Below, piece by piece: positions 7,747 through 15,282 of a stretch of DNA of 16,901 nucleotides. The DNA lies in NCBI GenBank assembly GCA_031281385.1, contig JAITFL010000052.1, positions 1-16,901 of the forward strand. Reading direction: 5' to 3'. Below the pieces are notes generated by a model. That model did no database searches, had not been told where the DNA came from, and was given only the letters and a program-made list of their open reading frames with translations. This DNA comes from Holophagales bacterium. GTDB taxonomy: Bacteria > Acidobacteriota > Holophagae > Holophagales > Holophagaceae. The position numbers and the translations under genes were made by a program. The first letter of the stretch is position 1. The number at the start of each line of letters is the position of its first letter.

Positions 7747-9447
7747 ATGCGACACTTGATTTTTGCCCTCCTTGCGGTCGCGCTGGCGGCCCAATCTCCA
7801 GCGGAACTGCGCCTAGCCCACGACGTAAATTACCTTGCCAGCCCCAAGCTCGAAGGCCGCGGGAATGGCAGCAAGGGGCTCAGGCTTGCGGCCCGCTACG
7901 TCAAAAAAGTGCATAAAAAGCTGGGCCTAAAGACCGAAAAGCAGGTTTTTCTCTTCGTAAACAAAGTCGAAAGGGCAAGCGCGTCTTGCAAAATCGCCGA
8001 CAAAAAACTGGCCTTTGGCACAGACGTGGAAGCGCTTGCCTCAAGCGGAAGTGGGACAGTAAAGGGAGCCCCCATTCTTTTAGCGGGGTTCGGTTTGGCC
8101 CTAGACGGCTGGAACGATTTTAGCGACATCAGCCCCAAGGGCACAGTCGTGGCCATCGCCCGAAATGTGCCTGACCTAGAATCCTTGCGGGGCATATCCA
8201 AGCCCGACTTGGAGCTGTACGCCAGAATCCGGCGCATCGCCAACATGGGCGCCCTAGCGGTGATAGTGCTCGAAGACGGCCCAAGGCCAGAGACCATAAA
8301 GATGCAGGATGGCCCGCAAATCCAGCCTGTGCCAGTTTTGAGCCTTCCGATGGACAAACTGGACGGCCAATGGGGAAGCGCCAAAAAATTGCTTGGTTCC
8401 ATCTCCGAGCGGCCCATCACCATGATAGTGCCAGATGCACCCATTGAATTGAACGTGCGCATGAGGCAAGTGGCGGCCAAGCTCCCAAACGTGACAGCTA
8501 TGCTGCATGGCTCTGACCCTGCACTGTCAAAAGAGTACATAGTGGTCGGAGCCCATCTGGACCACATCGGGATGGGCAAGCGACACAGCCGGAGCGGGCC
8601 TGGCGAGTTGCACCCAGGGGCGGACGACAACGCCAGCGGCTCCGCCATGCTCTTGGAACTTGCCAGGACGCTAAGGGATTCCAAACCAAAGCGATCCATA
8701 TTGTTCATCCACTTTTCGGGCGAAGAGGATGGGCTGCTGGGAAGCTCCCATTGGATCCAGTGTCCGACTGTGCCAATCCTATCCGTAAAATTCATGGTCA
8801 ATTTCGACATGGTCGGGCGACTAGACTCAGCCAGCCCTGTTTTGCACGTTGGAGGTATTGGAGCGACAAAAGCGATCCTAGAGCAAAGCCACGGCCTAGC
8901 TCCAAATAGTTTGACCGTAGCTGGCGACCTCGGCTCCGCCATGGGCGGGTCGGATCACATGAGCTTCGCAGCCGCAAGGATACCTTCCTATTTCTTCTTT
9001 ACCGGCATCCACAACGACTACCACACGCCCCGCGACACGCCTGACCGCATCAACTTCCAAGGGATGGCCCTCATAGCGGATTACGCCGCCAAGATAGTAA
9101 AAGACCTTGCGGACACAGAAGAGTTACCGCCATTCGAGGCAGCGGCCCCACAGGCAGGAGTCCGCAGGCCGTCCAATGACAGGCGCCGCATAGCCTTTGG
9201 GACTGTGCCAGATTTTTCAGGGGGCGGCGGAGGCTTCAAAATCAGCGGGACGACCCCAGGCTCCACCGCAGAGGCACTCGGCCTGAAAGCCGGCGACCGC
9301 ATCATTTCCTTTGGAGAAAGGCCCATATCGGATATCTACGACTTCATGGATGCCCTCGGAGCCTTCAAGGGCGGCGACAAGATCGTTGTAAAATGGCTCA
9401 GGGACGGGCAAGAACACCAGGCCGAAGCCACTCTTAGAGAGAGGTGA
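7747..9447 (+). CDS. Exported M28-family zinc metallopeptidase with C-terminal PDZ domain
   Basis: 566 residues. A short signal peptide (MRHLIFALLAVALAAQ, cleavage near 15-16) directs it to the periplasm or outside. A PA-like insert occupies about 100-240, and the peptidase core runs 245-455. The two-zinc ligand set is visible: H270 (AHLDH), D293 (GADDN), E326/E327 (SGEED), D354 (NFDMVG) and H426 (NDYHTPRDT), so it should be an active amino- or carboxypeptidase. Residues 484-566 form a PDZ domain (GSTAEALGLKAGDRIISFG), which probably positions substrate or partner. AGAGG lies 5 nt before the ATG. It heads a run of overlapping genes with aroB and a TPR protein. A housekeeping role in peptide scavenging is plausible but inferred. 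Confidence 0.9.
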   Translation: MRHLIFALLAVALAAQSPAELRLAHDVNYLASPKLEGRGNGSKGLRLAARYVKKVHKKLGLKTEKQVFLFVNKVERASASCKIADKKLAFGTDVEALASSGSGTVKGAPILLAGFGLALDGWNDFSDISPKGTVVAIARNVPDLESLRGISKPDLELYARIRRIANMGALAVIVLEDGPRPETIKMQDGPQIQPVPVLSLPMDKLDGQWGSAKKLLGSISERPITMIVPDAPIELNVRMRQVAAKLPNVTAMLHGSDPALSKEYIVVGAHLDHIGMGKRHSRSGPGELHPGADDNASGSAMLLELARTLRDSKPKRSILFIHFSGEEDGLLGSSHWIQCPTVPILSVKFMVNFDMVGRLDSASPVLHVGGIGATKAILEQSHGLAPNSLTVAGDLGSAMGGSDHMSFAAARIPSYFFFTGIHNDYHTPRDTPDRINFQGMALIADYAAKIVKDLADTEELPPFEAAAPQAGVRRPSNDRRRIAFGTVPDFSGGGGGFKISGTTPGSTAEALGLKAGDRIISFGERPISDIYDFMDALGAFKGGDKIVVKWLRDGQEHQAEATLRER

Positions 9448-9449
9448 TT

Positions 9450-10484
9450 TTGCACTTGGATGTTCCAATCAGGTTTCCCACGCAAGTCGCCCTCCTTGAA
9501 GCCCCATCTGCGGAATACCTGCCAAAACCGCCGTGGACACTGCTGGGCGATGCGAATGTGAGGCCAATCTGGCAATCATTCGGGATGCCAGAGCCTCCAT
9601 CGGCCATCTGGGCAGAGGCGGGCGAAAGCACAAAGAGGATGGAGTTCCTTGCCTCCATGCTGGAGCATTGGGCATCACGCGATGTTGACAAAGACTGCAC
9701 ACTGGTGGTCCTTGGCGGCGGAACTTTGAGCGACGTGGGAGGCCTAGCTGCAAAGCTGTACATGCGAGGAATAAAATGGCACGCTTGGCCAACTACCCTG
9801 TTGGCGCAGATAGACGCCGCCATCGGCGGCAAGACAGCCATAAACCTAGATTCCGGGAAAAATTTGGCAGGGGCGTTCCATAGCCCCGAAAAGTTTGTGG
9901 CTGCGACAAAGTTTTTGGACTACCTGCCCGCCAGGCACCAAAAGTCTGGCAAGTGGGAAATGATTAAAATGGCCCTAGTGGCCGGCGACGCCGCATGGGC
10001 AGAGTCGCTGCTGGAGTGCCAAATCCCGAGCACCGCAGACATGGAGCGCGCTCTCAACTTGAAGATCGCCATCGTCCATAGTGATTTTAAGGATAATGGG
10101 GCAAGGCGCACATTAAATTTGGGACACACACTAGGACACGCGTACGAATCCGCCTCCAATTACCAGTTGCTCCACGGGGAAGCCATCGGCCTTGGCAGCT
10201 TGGCCGCCTGCCTGCTGTCCGAAAGCCTTGCCGCGACCCCCTTCCCTGCAAGGCTCATAGACAAAATGGCAGCCCATCTCTCTCCCCTTGCCCGCCTCCT
10301 GCCCCCTTGGGAAGAGTGTCTGCCATATCTTAGGCGGGACAAAAAATCAGCTAACGGAAAAATCAGCTACATAGTCCCAGTCATGGGCTCGGCCCCCGCC
10401 CAAAAGGAAATTCAGCCAGAAGCATTGGGACCCGTTCATGCAAAACTATTATTGAAGATAGCCAACAGCGAGGTGACCCAGTGA
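9450..10484 (+). CDS. aroB: 3-dehydroquinate synthase
   Basis: 344 residues from the TTG at 9450. It converts 3-deoxy-D-arabino-heptulosonate 7-phosphate to 3-dehydroquinate, step two of the shikimate pathway, using NAD+ and Zn2+ in the cytoplasm. Seen: the nucleotide loop LGGGTLSDVGG; the substrate segment WPTTLLAQIDAAIGGKTAIN; the metal ligand Glu in KSGKWEMIKMAL; and His residues in LNLGHTLGHAYE and LLHGEAIGLG. TTG is preferred over the GTG at 9444 because GAGGTGAT (9441-9448) is a near-ideal ribosome site for TTG but lies on top of the GTG. With the GTG the gene would overlap the M28 stop by 4 nt. Length is typical. Aromatic biosynthesis has no evident link to its exported neighbours, so this is probably simple co-transcription. 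Confidence 0.93.
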   Translation: MHLDVPIRFPTQVALLEAPSAEYLPKPPWTLLGDANVRPIWQSFGMPEPPSAIWAEAGESTKRMEFLASMLEHWASRDVDKDCTLVVLGGGTLSDVGGLAAKLYMRGIKWHAWPTTLLAQIDAAIGGKTAINLDSGKNLAGAFHSPEKFVAATKFLDYLPARHQKSGKWEMIKMALVAGDAAWAESLLECQIPSTADMERALNLKIAIVHSDFKDNGARRTLNLGHTLGHAYESASNYQLLHGEAIGLGSLAACLLSESLAATPFPARLIDKMAAHLSPLARLLPPWEECLPYLRRDKKSANGKISYIVPVMGSAPAQKEIQPEALGPVHAKLLLKIANSEVTQ

Positions 10485-12382
10485 AAAGAATGCCTGCACC
10501 AATGAACGCTGCCCTTGCTCTTTCCTGCATGGCGCTAGCCGCCCAAGAAAGCCCCAAACAACTTTTTTTGCGCGCCAGGGAGCTGCAGCAAGTCAATGGC
10601 GGCAGCGATTCAGCTAAGGCAGCGGCCCTATACAAAAAAGTCATCGCCGCGTTGCCAAACAGCGCCGAAGCCCACTTGCGCCTCTCAGAGACACTGATGG
10701 AGACCCATGACATAGATGGCGCCCTAGACGCGGCAAAAAAGGCCGCCAAGCTTGCGCCAAAAAATACGGAAGCCGCAACCAACCTAGCCATCATAGAATT
10801 CACCATTGCAAAGACGCGAAGGCAAAGCCCCATTGCCGCCAAAGCGGCCCTTCTGAATGCGACAAAATTGTCGCCAACAGACCCAGAACTGTGGTTCCGC
10901 TTGGCGGACATCTGCGAATCCAGCCGTGACAGGCAAGGGGCCCTAAACGCCTGGCTCCATTTCGGAAGGCTGAAGCCGCCAATGACCTTGGGGGATCAGT
11001 CGGCCTTTGAAGTTGCATACGAGCAGGCGGCCTACCACGCATTCGCGCTCAACGATTACAACGGACGCAGAGAGGCCTGCATGGCCCTCGCCAAAGAGGA
11101 CGGAGCCCCAGAAAAATACATGCAATGGCTAGAAGAGCTGGCCCATCTGCAAGTAGAGCGCGGCTTTCTTGGCCACGCGGAAGAATCTTTCGCCCTGCTT
11201 GCAAAAAAAATCCCAGGAGAATCCACCGTATGGCAAAACTTAGGAATTGTGCAATTACAGTCAGAGCGCTTTGAAGAAGCTGCGCAAAACCTAAAAAAAG
11301 CGCATGCCATTGCACCCGACCCAACAGTCACCGCTCAACTGGCATATTGCCTAATGAATATAGGAAAGTTCCAAGAAGCGTGCGACCTGCTGCAAGAATT
11401 GCTTGGCAAGAATAGCGAATCAGGGAGCGATGGACATGTGGGCCAAGCCAAGAGCCTTTTGGCCTCGTGCCTTTTGATTCTGGGCCGCCCAAATGACCTG
11501 CTCCGATGGATTGATTCCCCAGCAAAAACGCCCAAAGACGCGCCGTTGATGGGGCAACAAGCCCAAGCGCTGATACAGACTAAGGATCTAAAATCAGCCA
11601 AAACTCTGATAAAAACGGGGATGCAGCTTTTCCCCAACGCGCTCTTTTTCAATTTGGCCGCCGCCATCCCAAGCGAAATATTCGATGGAGGCCGAAAATG
11701 GGAGAGCGAGAGTGCCAAAGCGTTTCGCCTGCTGGATCTCAAAGCAATGGCCTACCTATGGGCAGAGTTCAGACAATGGGACAAATGTCTGCAGGCCATC
11801 TTGGACGTTAACAGGGAATCCCAAATAAACGATGTCGAGCTATTGCTGCTCCAGTCAAACGCGTTGGCATCGCTGAACCAAAAGCCCCAAGCGCTGGAGG
11901 CCCTCCGCGCTTGCCAAAGGCTGGCCCCCAACCATCCAGTGGTCCAAAACAACCTTGGCTACCACCTGCTCGAAAATGGTGGGGAAATACAAGAGGCCGC
12001 GGCCCTCATCAAAGCCGCGCTGGATCAGGAGCCAGACAGCGCTTCTTATATGGACAGTTGGGGCTGGGTGCTATTCAAGCAAGGCAAATATGCCGAAGCA
12101 GAAGCGACGCTCAAAAAAGCCATTGAAGCCGCCCCACTGAACCCAGAGATTCTTTCGCACCTTGGGGAAGTGTTCATAAGCCTTGGCCGCCCAACCGACG
12201 CGCTGGAACAATGGGAAAGGGCGCTGGCCTTTGCCTTCCCAGACAGGGCGGCGTTAGAAGCAAAGGCAAACATACTGAGACCCGAACTGGCAAAAAAAGC
12301 ACTTAAAGAAAATGACGAAGGCCGCGATTTGGCCCCCAACGAGAACGATGACGAGGACGACGATGGAGGTTGGAAGCCATGA
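10481..12382 (+). CDS. Exported tetratricopeptide-repeat (TPR) protein
   Basis: 633 residues with an N-terminal signal-like segment (MNAALALSCMALAAQ) and many degenerate TPR units, the clearest at about 60-95, 245-310 and 490-585 (NLGYHLL, SYMDSWGWVLFKQGKYAEAE, HLGEVFISLGRPTDALEQW). The tail is strongly acidic (NENDDEDDDGG). TPR arrays are protein-protein scaffolds; the export signal suggests a periplasmic or outer-membrane assembly role, but no partner can be named. The GTG start at 10481 overlaps the aroB stop by 4 nt and has AGGTGA upstream with suitable spacing; an ATG at 10490 is too far from that site. The stop overlaps the next gene's ATG by 4 nt, so translation is coupled on both sides. 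Confidence 0.85.
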   Translation: MKRMPAPMNAALALSCMALAAQESPKQLFLRARELQQVNGGSDSAKAAALYKKVIAALPNSAEAHLRLSETLMETHDIDGALDAAKKAAKLAPKNTEAATNLAIIEFTIAKTRRQSPIAAKAALLNATKLSPTDPELWFRLADICESSRDRQGALNAWLHFGRLKPPMTLGDQSAFEVAYEQAAYHAFALNDYNGRREACMALAKEDGAPEKYMQWLEELAHLQVERGFLGHAEESFALLAKKIPGESTVWQNLGIVQLQSERFEEAAQNLKKAHAIAPDPTVTAQLAYCLMNIGKFQEACDLLQELLGKNSESGSDGHVGQAKSLLASCLLILGRPNDLLRWIDSPAKTPKDAPLMGQQAQALIQTKDLKSAKTLIKTGMQLFPNALFFNLAAAIPSEIFDGGRKWESESAKAFRLLDLKAMAYLWAEFRQWDKCLQAILDVNRESQINDVELLLLQSNALASLNQKPQALEALRACQRLAPNHPVVQNNLGYHLLENGGEIQEAAALIKAALDQEPDSASYMDSWGWVLFKQGKYAEAEATLKKAIEAAPLNPEILSHLGEVFISLGRPTDALEQWERALAFAFPDRAALEAKANILRPELAKKALKENDEGRDLAPNENDDEDDDGGWKP

Positions 12383-12858
12383 TCTTTTTTCCGCCGACAA
12401 TCATTGAACAAGAACAACCAAAGCCGCCGCAAGCATTCAGAGCCAAGTACGACTGGGGTTTCGCCTCGCCATCCGGCGAAGGCAAAGGCACCATGGCCGT
12501 CATGGTGGATCTATCGAATGGCAAAACCGTCATAGAACTTCACGCCCTTGGTGAAAGGCTGATGCTGCTGGAGGGCGACAGTGGCAGCGGCTACAGAGTC
12601 CAAATACCAAGAAACGAAGTTGACGCAAGCGGCTTCTCCCTCGCCTCACTGCCAATACCCTTCCTGCCACAGCTGAAAGACGCTGACGGCCTAGCAAAAC
12701 TGCTGACGACAGGCACCGGCCCCGGCGTCAAAGCCAGCCGCAAAGATGCAAACGGCCCAAAACAATTGAGATGGGACGGCAAAGACGAAAAGGGCGAATC
12801 CTGCACCGTCTGGCTGAAGAGGACGCGATTCGAAGCACTTAGGCCAACAGCGGAATAA
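12379..12858 (+). CDS. Unrecognised 159-residue protein at the end of the peptidase-aroB-TPR operon
   Basis: I do not recognise the family. The ATG at 12379 overlaps the TPR stop by 4 nt (ATGA), with GGAGG (12365-12369) 9 nt upstream; a TTG at 12370 touches that site and is rejected. The protein has no signal peptide, a proline-rich start (EQEQPKPPQAF), then alternating polar and hydrophobic segments (GTMAVMVDLSNGKTVIELHA, GYRVQIPRNEVD) and a final CTVWLKRTRFE strand. That resembles a beta-rich lipid-binding fold of LolB or DUF4292 type, but only in broad pattern. Overlap with the TPR gene suggests the two products act together. The deduced start lacks an export signal although its neighbour is exported. 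Confidence 0.7.
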   Translation: MIFFPPTIIEQEQPKPPQAFRAKYDWGFASPSGEGKGTMAVMVDLSNGKTVIELHALGERLMLLEGDSGSGYRVQIPRNEVDASGFSLASLPIPFLPQLKDADGLAKLLTTGTGPGVKASRKDANGPKQLRWDGKDEKGESCTVWLKRTRFEALRPTAE

Positions 12859-13207
12859 TACCCGCAAGTGGCGTTGAACCCAACCCATTTAACCAACATC
12901 TTGTTAGCCGCGCTGTCAAGCCCCGCTACAGTTGTATTCCCTTTGCCCCAATTTTCCATAAAAAATTAATATTTTGAACAGCGAAATCATTAATCATTCA
13001 GGCTGCGGCTATTTTTTTCCCAATGTTTCTAGCGAATTTAATATTTTTTCGCCATGTTAATTTATACTTTTTGGCCCAATTGGTCATCGCAATACTGCGC
13101 TGGGCGTAAGGTTTACCATTTCAGCATCTTGCGGATTGTTTTCAGCTTTGGCACATATTTCGTTTTTTGTTCGCCGCGCCGGTTGTACACTTTGCTTTGA
13201 GGTAACC
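12859..13207. other. AT-rich intergenic region, no gene seen
   Basis: About 350 bp, much richer in A and T than its flanks, especially 12955-13075. TTAATATTTT occurs twice (12965-12974 and 13038-13047), and GCGAA/TTCGC (13032-13036 and 13048-13052) form a short inverted repeat. I found no coding frame with a ribosome site, no tRNA, no strong terminator after 12858 and no convincing -35/-10 pair for the next gene. It marks the end of the M28-aroB-TPR block. Confidence 0.5.
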
Positions 13208-13981
13208 ATGCTTTCTCTCTGGGTTCCAGAGCTTCCATTTCAACTTGCAGCCGGGCGCGACAAGAGCCTGGCCGGCCGGCCGCTGGCCTTTTTGTCCCCC
13301 TACGGCCCAACCCCAACGCTGTGGCTGGTGAACAGGCTTGCGAAGCAAGAGGGCATCGGGACGGGAGAGGCGATGGACAGGGCCATCAGGTCTTGCCCTG
13401 GCCTGCAGGTGCTGGACCCTACCCCGCTGGCATGGCGCGAGGCCCAAGCGTCCTTGGGCGAGTTTTTGGCCAAATTGGCCCCGCAGGGAAAGCTGGGGCG
13501 CATAGGAGAGGCCCTGCTCGAACTGGACGCGCTTGACAGCAACGCAAAAGACGCCGCGAACACGATCCTAAAAGAATTGCTGGAGTCTATGGGGTGGAAG
13601 GGACACGGTGGCATCTCTTCCAGCGGCACGGCATCATCGGTCGCCGCCAGGCAAGAGCATGGCATCGAATCCGTGCCGGAGGGTCAGGAGGCCAAATATC
13701 TGGCCCCGCACCCATTGTCCGTGATACCAAATCTGGAAAAGGGAATACTATACAGGCTCAATAAGCTGGGCCTATTTGAAATCCGCGACATCCAGCCCGT
13801 TCCGCTGGACATGCTCTCCCAGTTTTTGCCGCTGGACAAAGCCAAGGGCATCCTCCAGTGCGCGCGCGGCGAGGACAGGCCAAAGCTCCCCATGCTAGCC
13901 GAAAAGCCCCATAGCCACCAAGTCTGGCGGCTAAGGCCCAAGCTCAGCAAAACACGGCGAAGCACACGCAACAAGTCCTAG
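13208..13981 (+). CDS. Short ImuB-like (Y-family polymerase-related) protein without catalytic residues
   Basis: 257 residues from the ATG at 13208, with GAGG 5 nt upstream; longer in-frame starts lack a ribosome site. The sequence follows the Y-family fold: start LSLWVPELPFQLAA, an EGIGTGEAMDRAIRSCPGLQ segment, GEALLELDAL, AARQEHGIESVPEGQEAKYLA, then helix-hairpin-helix-like NKLGLFEIRDIQPVP and ARGEDRPKLP. The two catalytic sites of active enzymes (DxD near the start and SIDE/DE before the palm strand) read VPEL and IGEA, so it should not polymerise. In that it resembles ImuB, the inactive scaffold that pairs with ImuA and DnaE2 in SOS mutagenesis. At 257 residues it is about half a usual ImuB and lacks the C-terminal partner-binding part. 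No imuA or dnaE2 is adjacent. Confidence 0.7.
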   Translation: MLSLWVPELPFQLAAGRDKSLAGRPLAFLSPYGPTPTLWLVNRLAKQEGIGTGEAMDRAIRSCPGLQVLDPTPLAWREAQASLGEFLAKLAPQGKLGRIGEALLELDALDSNAKDAANTILKELLESMGWKGHGGISSSGTASSVAARQEHGIESVPEGQEAKYLAPHPLSVIPNLEKGILYRLNKLGLFEIRDIQPVPLDMLSQFLPLDKAKGILQCARGEDRPKLPMLAEKPHSHQVWRLRPKLSKTRRSTRNKS

Positions 13982-14099
13982 CAAAGCGGCTTTATCGCGC
14001 CCGTCAGAACAGTACGACTGGCGCAGGTTTTCAGGTTTTTTCATTTTTCGGCAGACGAGTAAGAGGTCCAACGGGACAATCCTGACTTCTTCTTCAGCT

Positions 14100-14135
14100 T
14101 TTTGTACTTTTGTACAAGGGCGTTGAGTATAAAAT
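14100..14135 (+). promoter_or_regulatory. Candidate toxin-antitoxin promoter/operator with TTTTGTAC repeats
   Basis: TTTTGTAC occurs twice in tandem (14100-14107 and 14108-14115). The same bases form the perfect dyad TTGTAC-TTTT-GTACAA (14102-14117). A TATAAA/TAAAAT -10-like element follows at 14128-14135, 20 bp from the first TTGTAC, a long spacing. The site is about 80 bp upstream of the antitoxin start. Antitoxins commonly autorepress from such dyads. Confidence 0.45.
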
Positions 14136-14198
14136 AAAGCATCTTCGTCGTGAGATGAAGCAGGGCCATTCTGCTACAATTACCCATAGAGAGACGAC

Positions 14199-14393
14199 AT
14201 GACAACACTGACAACGCCAAGCAGCGACCTCCTAGCAAAACTCAATGGCAGACTGCCAAGCACTCCCGAAGAAATCCTTGAAACATTGCGCCTAGCGCAA
14301 GAAAGCCGGTCGGCTGGCATCCCAGGTGTGCCAGCAGAGGAAGTGATTGCGGAGCTGGAGCGCATACGTGCCAAACACACCAAAAAAATATAG
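14199..14393 (+). CDS. Putative antitoxin of a RelE/ParE-type toxin-antitoxin pair
   Basis: 64 residues, with AGAGAG about 5 nt before the ATG. The N-terminus is polar (SSDLLAKLNGRLPSTPEEIL), the middle helical (ETLRLAQESRSAGIPGVPAEE) and the C-terminal helix basic (VIAELERIRAKHTKK). Size, helical character and position immediately before, and overlapping, a RelE/ParE-like gene support the antitoxin call. I cannot assign a DNA-binding fold (RHH, Phd or RelB) by eye, although the repeat/dyad 80 bp upstream would suit autoregulation. Its 3' end overlaps the toxin start by 26 nt, so toxin translation probably depends on antitoxin translation. Confidence 0.65.
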   Translation: MTTLTTPSSDLLAKLNGRLPSTPEEILETLRLAQESRSAGIPGVPAEEVIAELERIRAKHTKKI

Positions 14394-14691
14394 CGTTACA
14401 GTCGATCCTGCTGCTTTCGGGATGCTTGCAGAACATTCTGACTTTTTGTGGCAGGTCAGCCCAGAAGCCGCAGACAGATTGGAACAGGGCTTCAAGAAAT
14501 CAATCGCTAGGATTGCGGACAACCCCTTTCAGTTCCCGATTGCAGATAACATGGATGCCCCAGACCTGCCGCCGAATGCCTATAGAAAGTGCCTGTTTGA
14601 AAGACGCTACAAGGTTCTATTCATAGTCGAGGAAGGCGACGTGTTTGTTGATGCGGTCATTGATTCGCGCATGGAGAACAAAGACATTTAG
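14368..14691 (+). CDS. RelE/ParE-superfamily toxin
   Basis: 107 residues from the GTG at 14368, which has GGAG (14357-14360) 7 nt upstream; a longer frame from 14347 has no good site. The sequence shows KKYSVTVDPAA, a helical pair (PEAADRLEQGFKKSIARIAD), NPFQFPIADN, then strands YRKCLFERRYKVLFIVEEG and VFVDAVIDSRMEN, the usual order of the RelE/ParE fold (hairpin helices, then a sheet ending xVLFxV-x-V-xRxE). RelE members cut mRNA on the ribosome and ParE members poison gyrase; which applies here is not clear. The gene is followed directly by a strong terminator, closing a two-gene operon. Confidence 0.75.
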   Translation: MPNTPKKYSVTVDPAAFGMLAEHSDFLWQVSPEAADRLEQGFKKSIARIADNPFQFPIADNMDAPDLPPNAYRKCLFERRYKVLFIVEEGDVFVDAVIDSRMENKDI

Positions 14692-14715
14692 GGGCTAACA
14701 GCCCCACCCATCAAA

Positions 14716-14741
14716 CCCCCGCATAGTCGGGGGCTTTTTTT
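14716..14741 (+). terminator. Rho-independent terminator of the toxin-antitoxin operon
   Basis: CCCCCG (14716-14721) pairs with CGGGGG (14728-14733) around a 6-nt loop and is followed by CTTTTTTT. A second short hairpin, GGGGCT-AAC-AGCCCC (14691-14705), abuts the toxin stop codon. Confidence 0.9.
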
Positions 14742-15282
14742 GTCTGCGCCCTAATGGTGGTGAGGACTCAATCTAACCAAATTTGCATCCCCTGTATTTA
14801 CAGCTACTTAACTATAGCCAAAAATTGCCTTGCCCCCAATTTTGCCCCGCGTTTTCAATCCTGTGGAAGATGCTTATTCTGCAACAACTTACTTAGCATT
14901 TTACGAGTCAATTGAGCCATTGTCAATTGAGCCACTTGCAAAACTATCCGCCTGCCAATAGAAGCCATGTCCATGTATCAGCCCTTACATAGAACAGTCA
15001 AAAACCTCCGGCAGAGCCAGAGGCTTGAATTTGTGAACCACTCAAAGCGGTTTGAACAGGCGCCGCCTAAAGGAAGCCAGCACTCCTTGAACAATTCTGA
15101 TCGTTTCAGCATTTGATCCTCCTTCGCCTGTCGCTGGATTTATCTACTAACCATCTCTTCGCCACGGTCATCGCTGACATACGGTAGCTCCGCGTCCAAA
15201 ACTCTGGCCAAACCAATTCTGCTTGCTCCACGTAATTCCGCATCACATTGGAATCCTCATCAGTTCACACTTGTGCTTCCAC
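14742..15282. other. Accessory spacer between toxin-antitoxin terminator and IS remnant
   Basis: About 540 bp with no supported gene, lower in GC than the transposase fragment that follows. It contains the tandem repeat at 14907-14934. On the minus strand two short frames of about 45 codons (15243-15106 and 15112-14978) overlap as ATGCTGA. The second has a strong GGAGG (15122-15118) 5 nt before its ATG. Neither resembles a protein I know; the first contains FWTRSY, faintly like the C-terminal part of IS200-type TnpA. Nothing in the plus frames matches the missing N-terminus of the transposase downstream. Confidence 0.4.
14907..14934 (+). repeat. Tandem direct repeat GTCAATTGAGCCA (two copies, period 15)
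   Basis: Exact copies at 14907-14919 and 14922-14934 are separated by 2 nt. The core AGTCAATTGA (14906-14915) recurs at 15946-15955, just at the end of the transposase remnant. The core is nearly palindromic, so it can be read as an inverted terminal repeat as well as a direct one. Confidence 0.7.

Noticed and set aside
12960..13020. T-run at about 13011-13018 as a terminator of the aroB operon
   Set aside because: The preceding GGCTGCGGCT does not form a stem of more than two pairs.
13136..13207. Longer N-terminus for the ImuB-like protein from 13136
   Set aside because: The extra residues are unlike the family, no ribosome site precedes them, and GAGG is correctly placed for the ATG at 13208.
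14756..14779. TGGTGGTGAGGACTCAATCTAACC resembles the reverse complement of a tRNA 3' end, suggesting an attachment site
   Set aside because: The T-stem would not pair (the invariant G53-C61 pair becomes G-G), the T-loop has A in place of C56, and no tRNA body is nearby.
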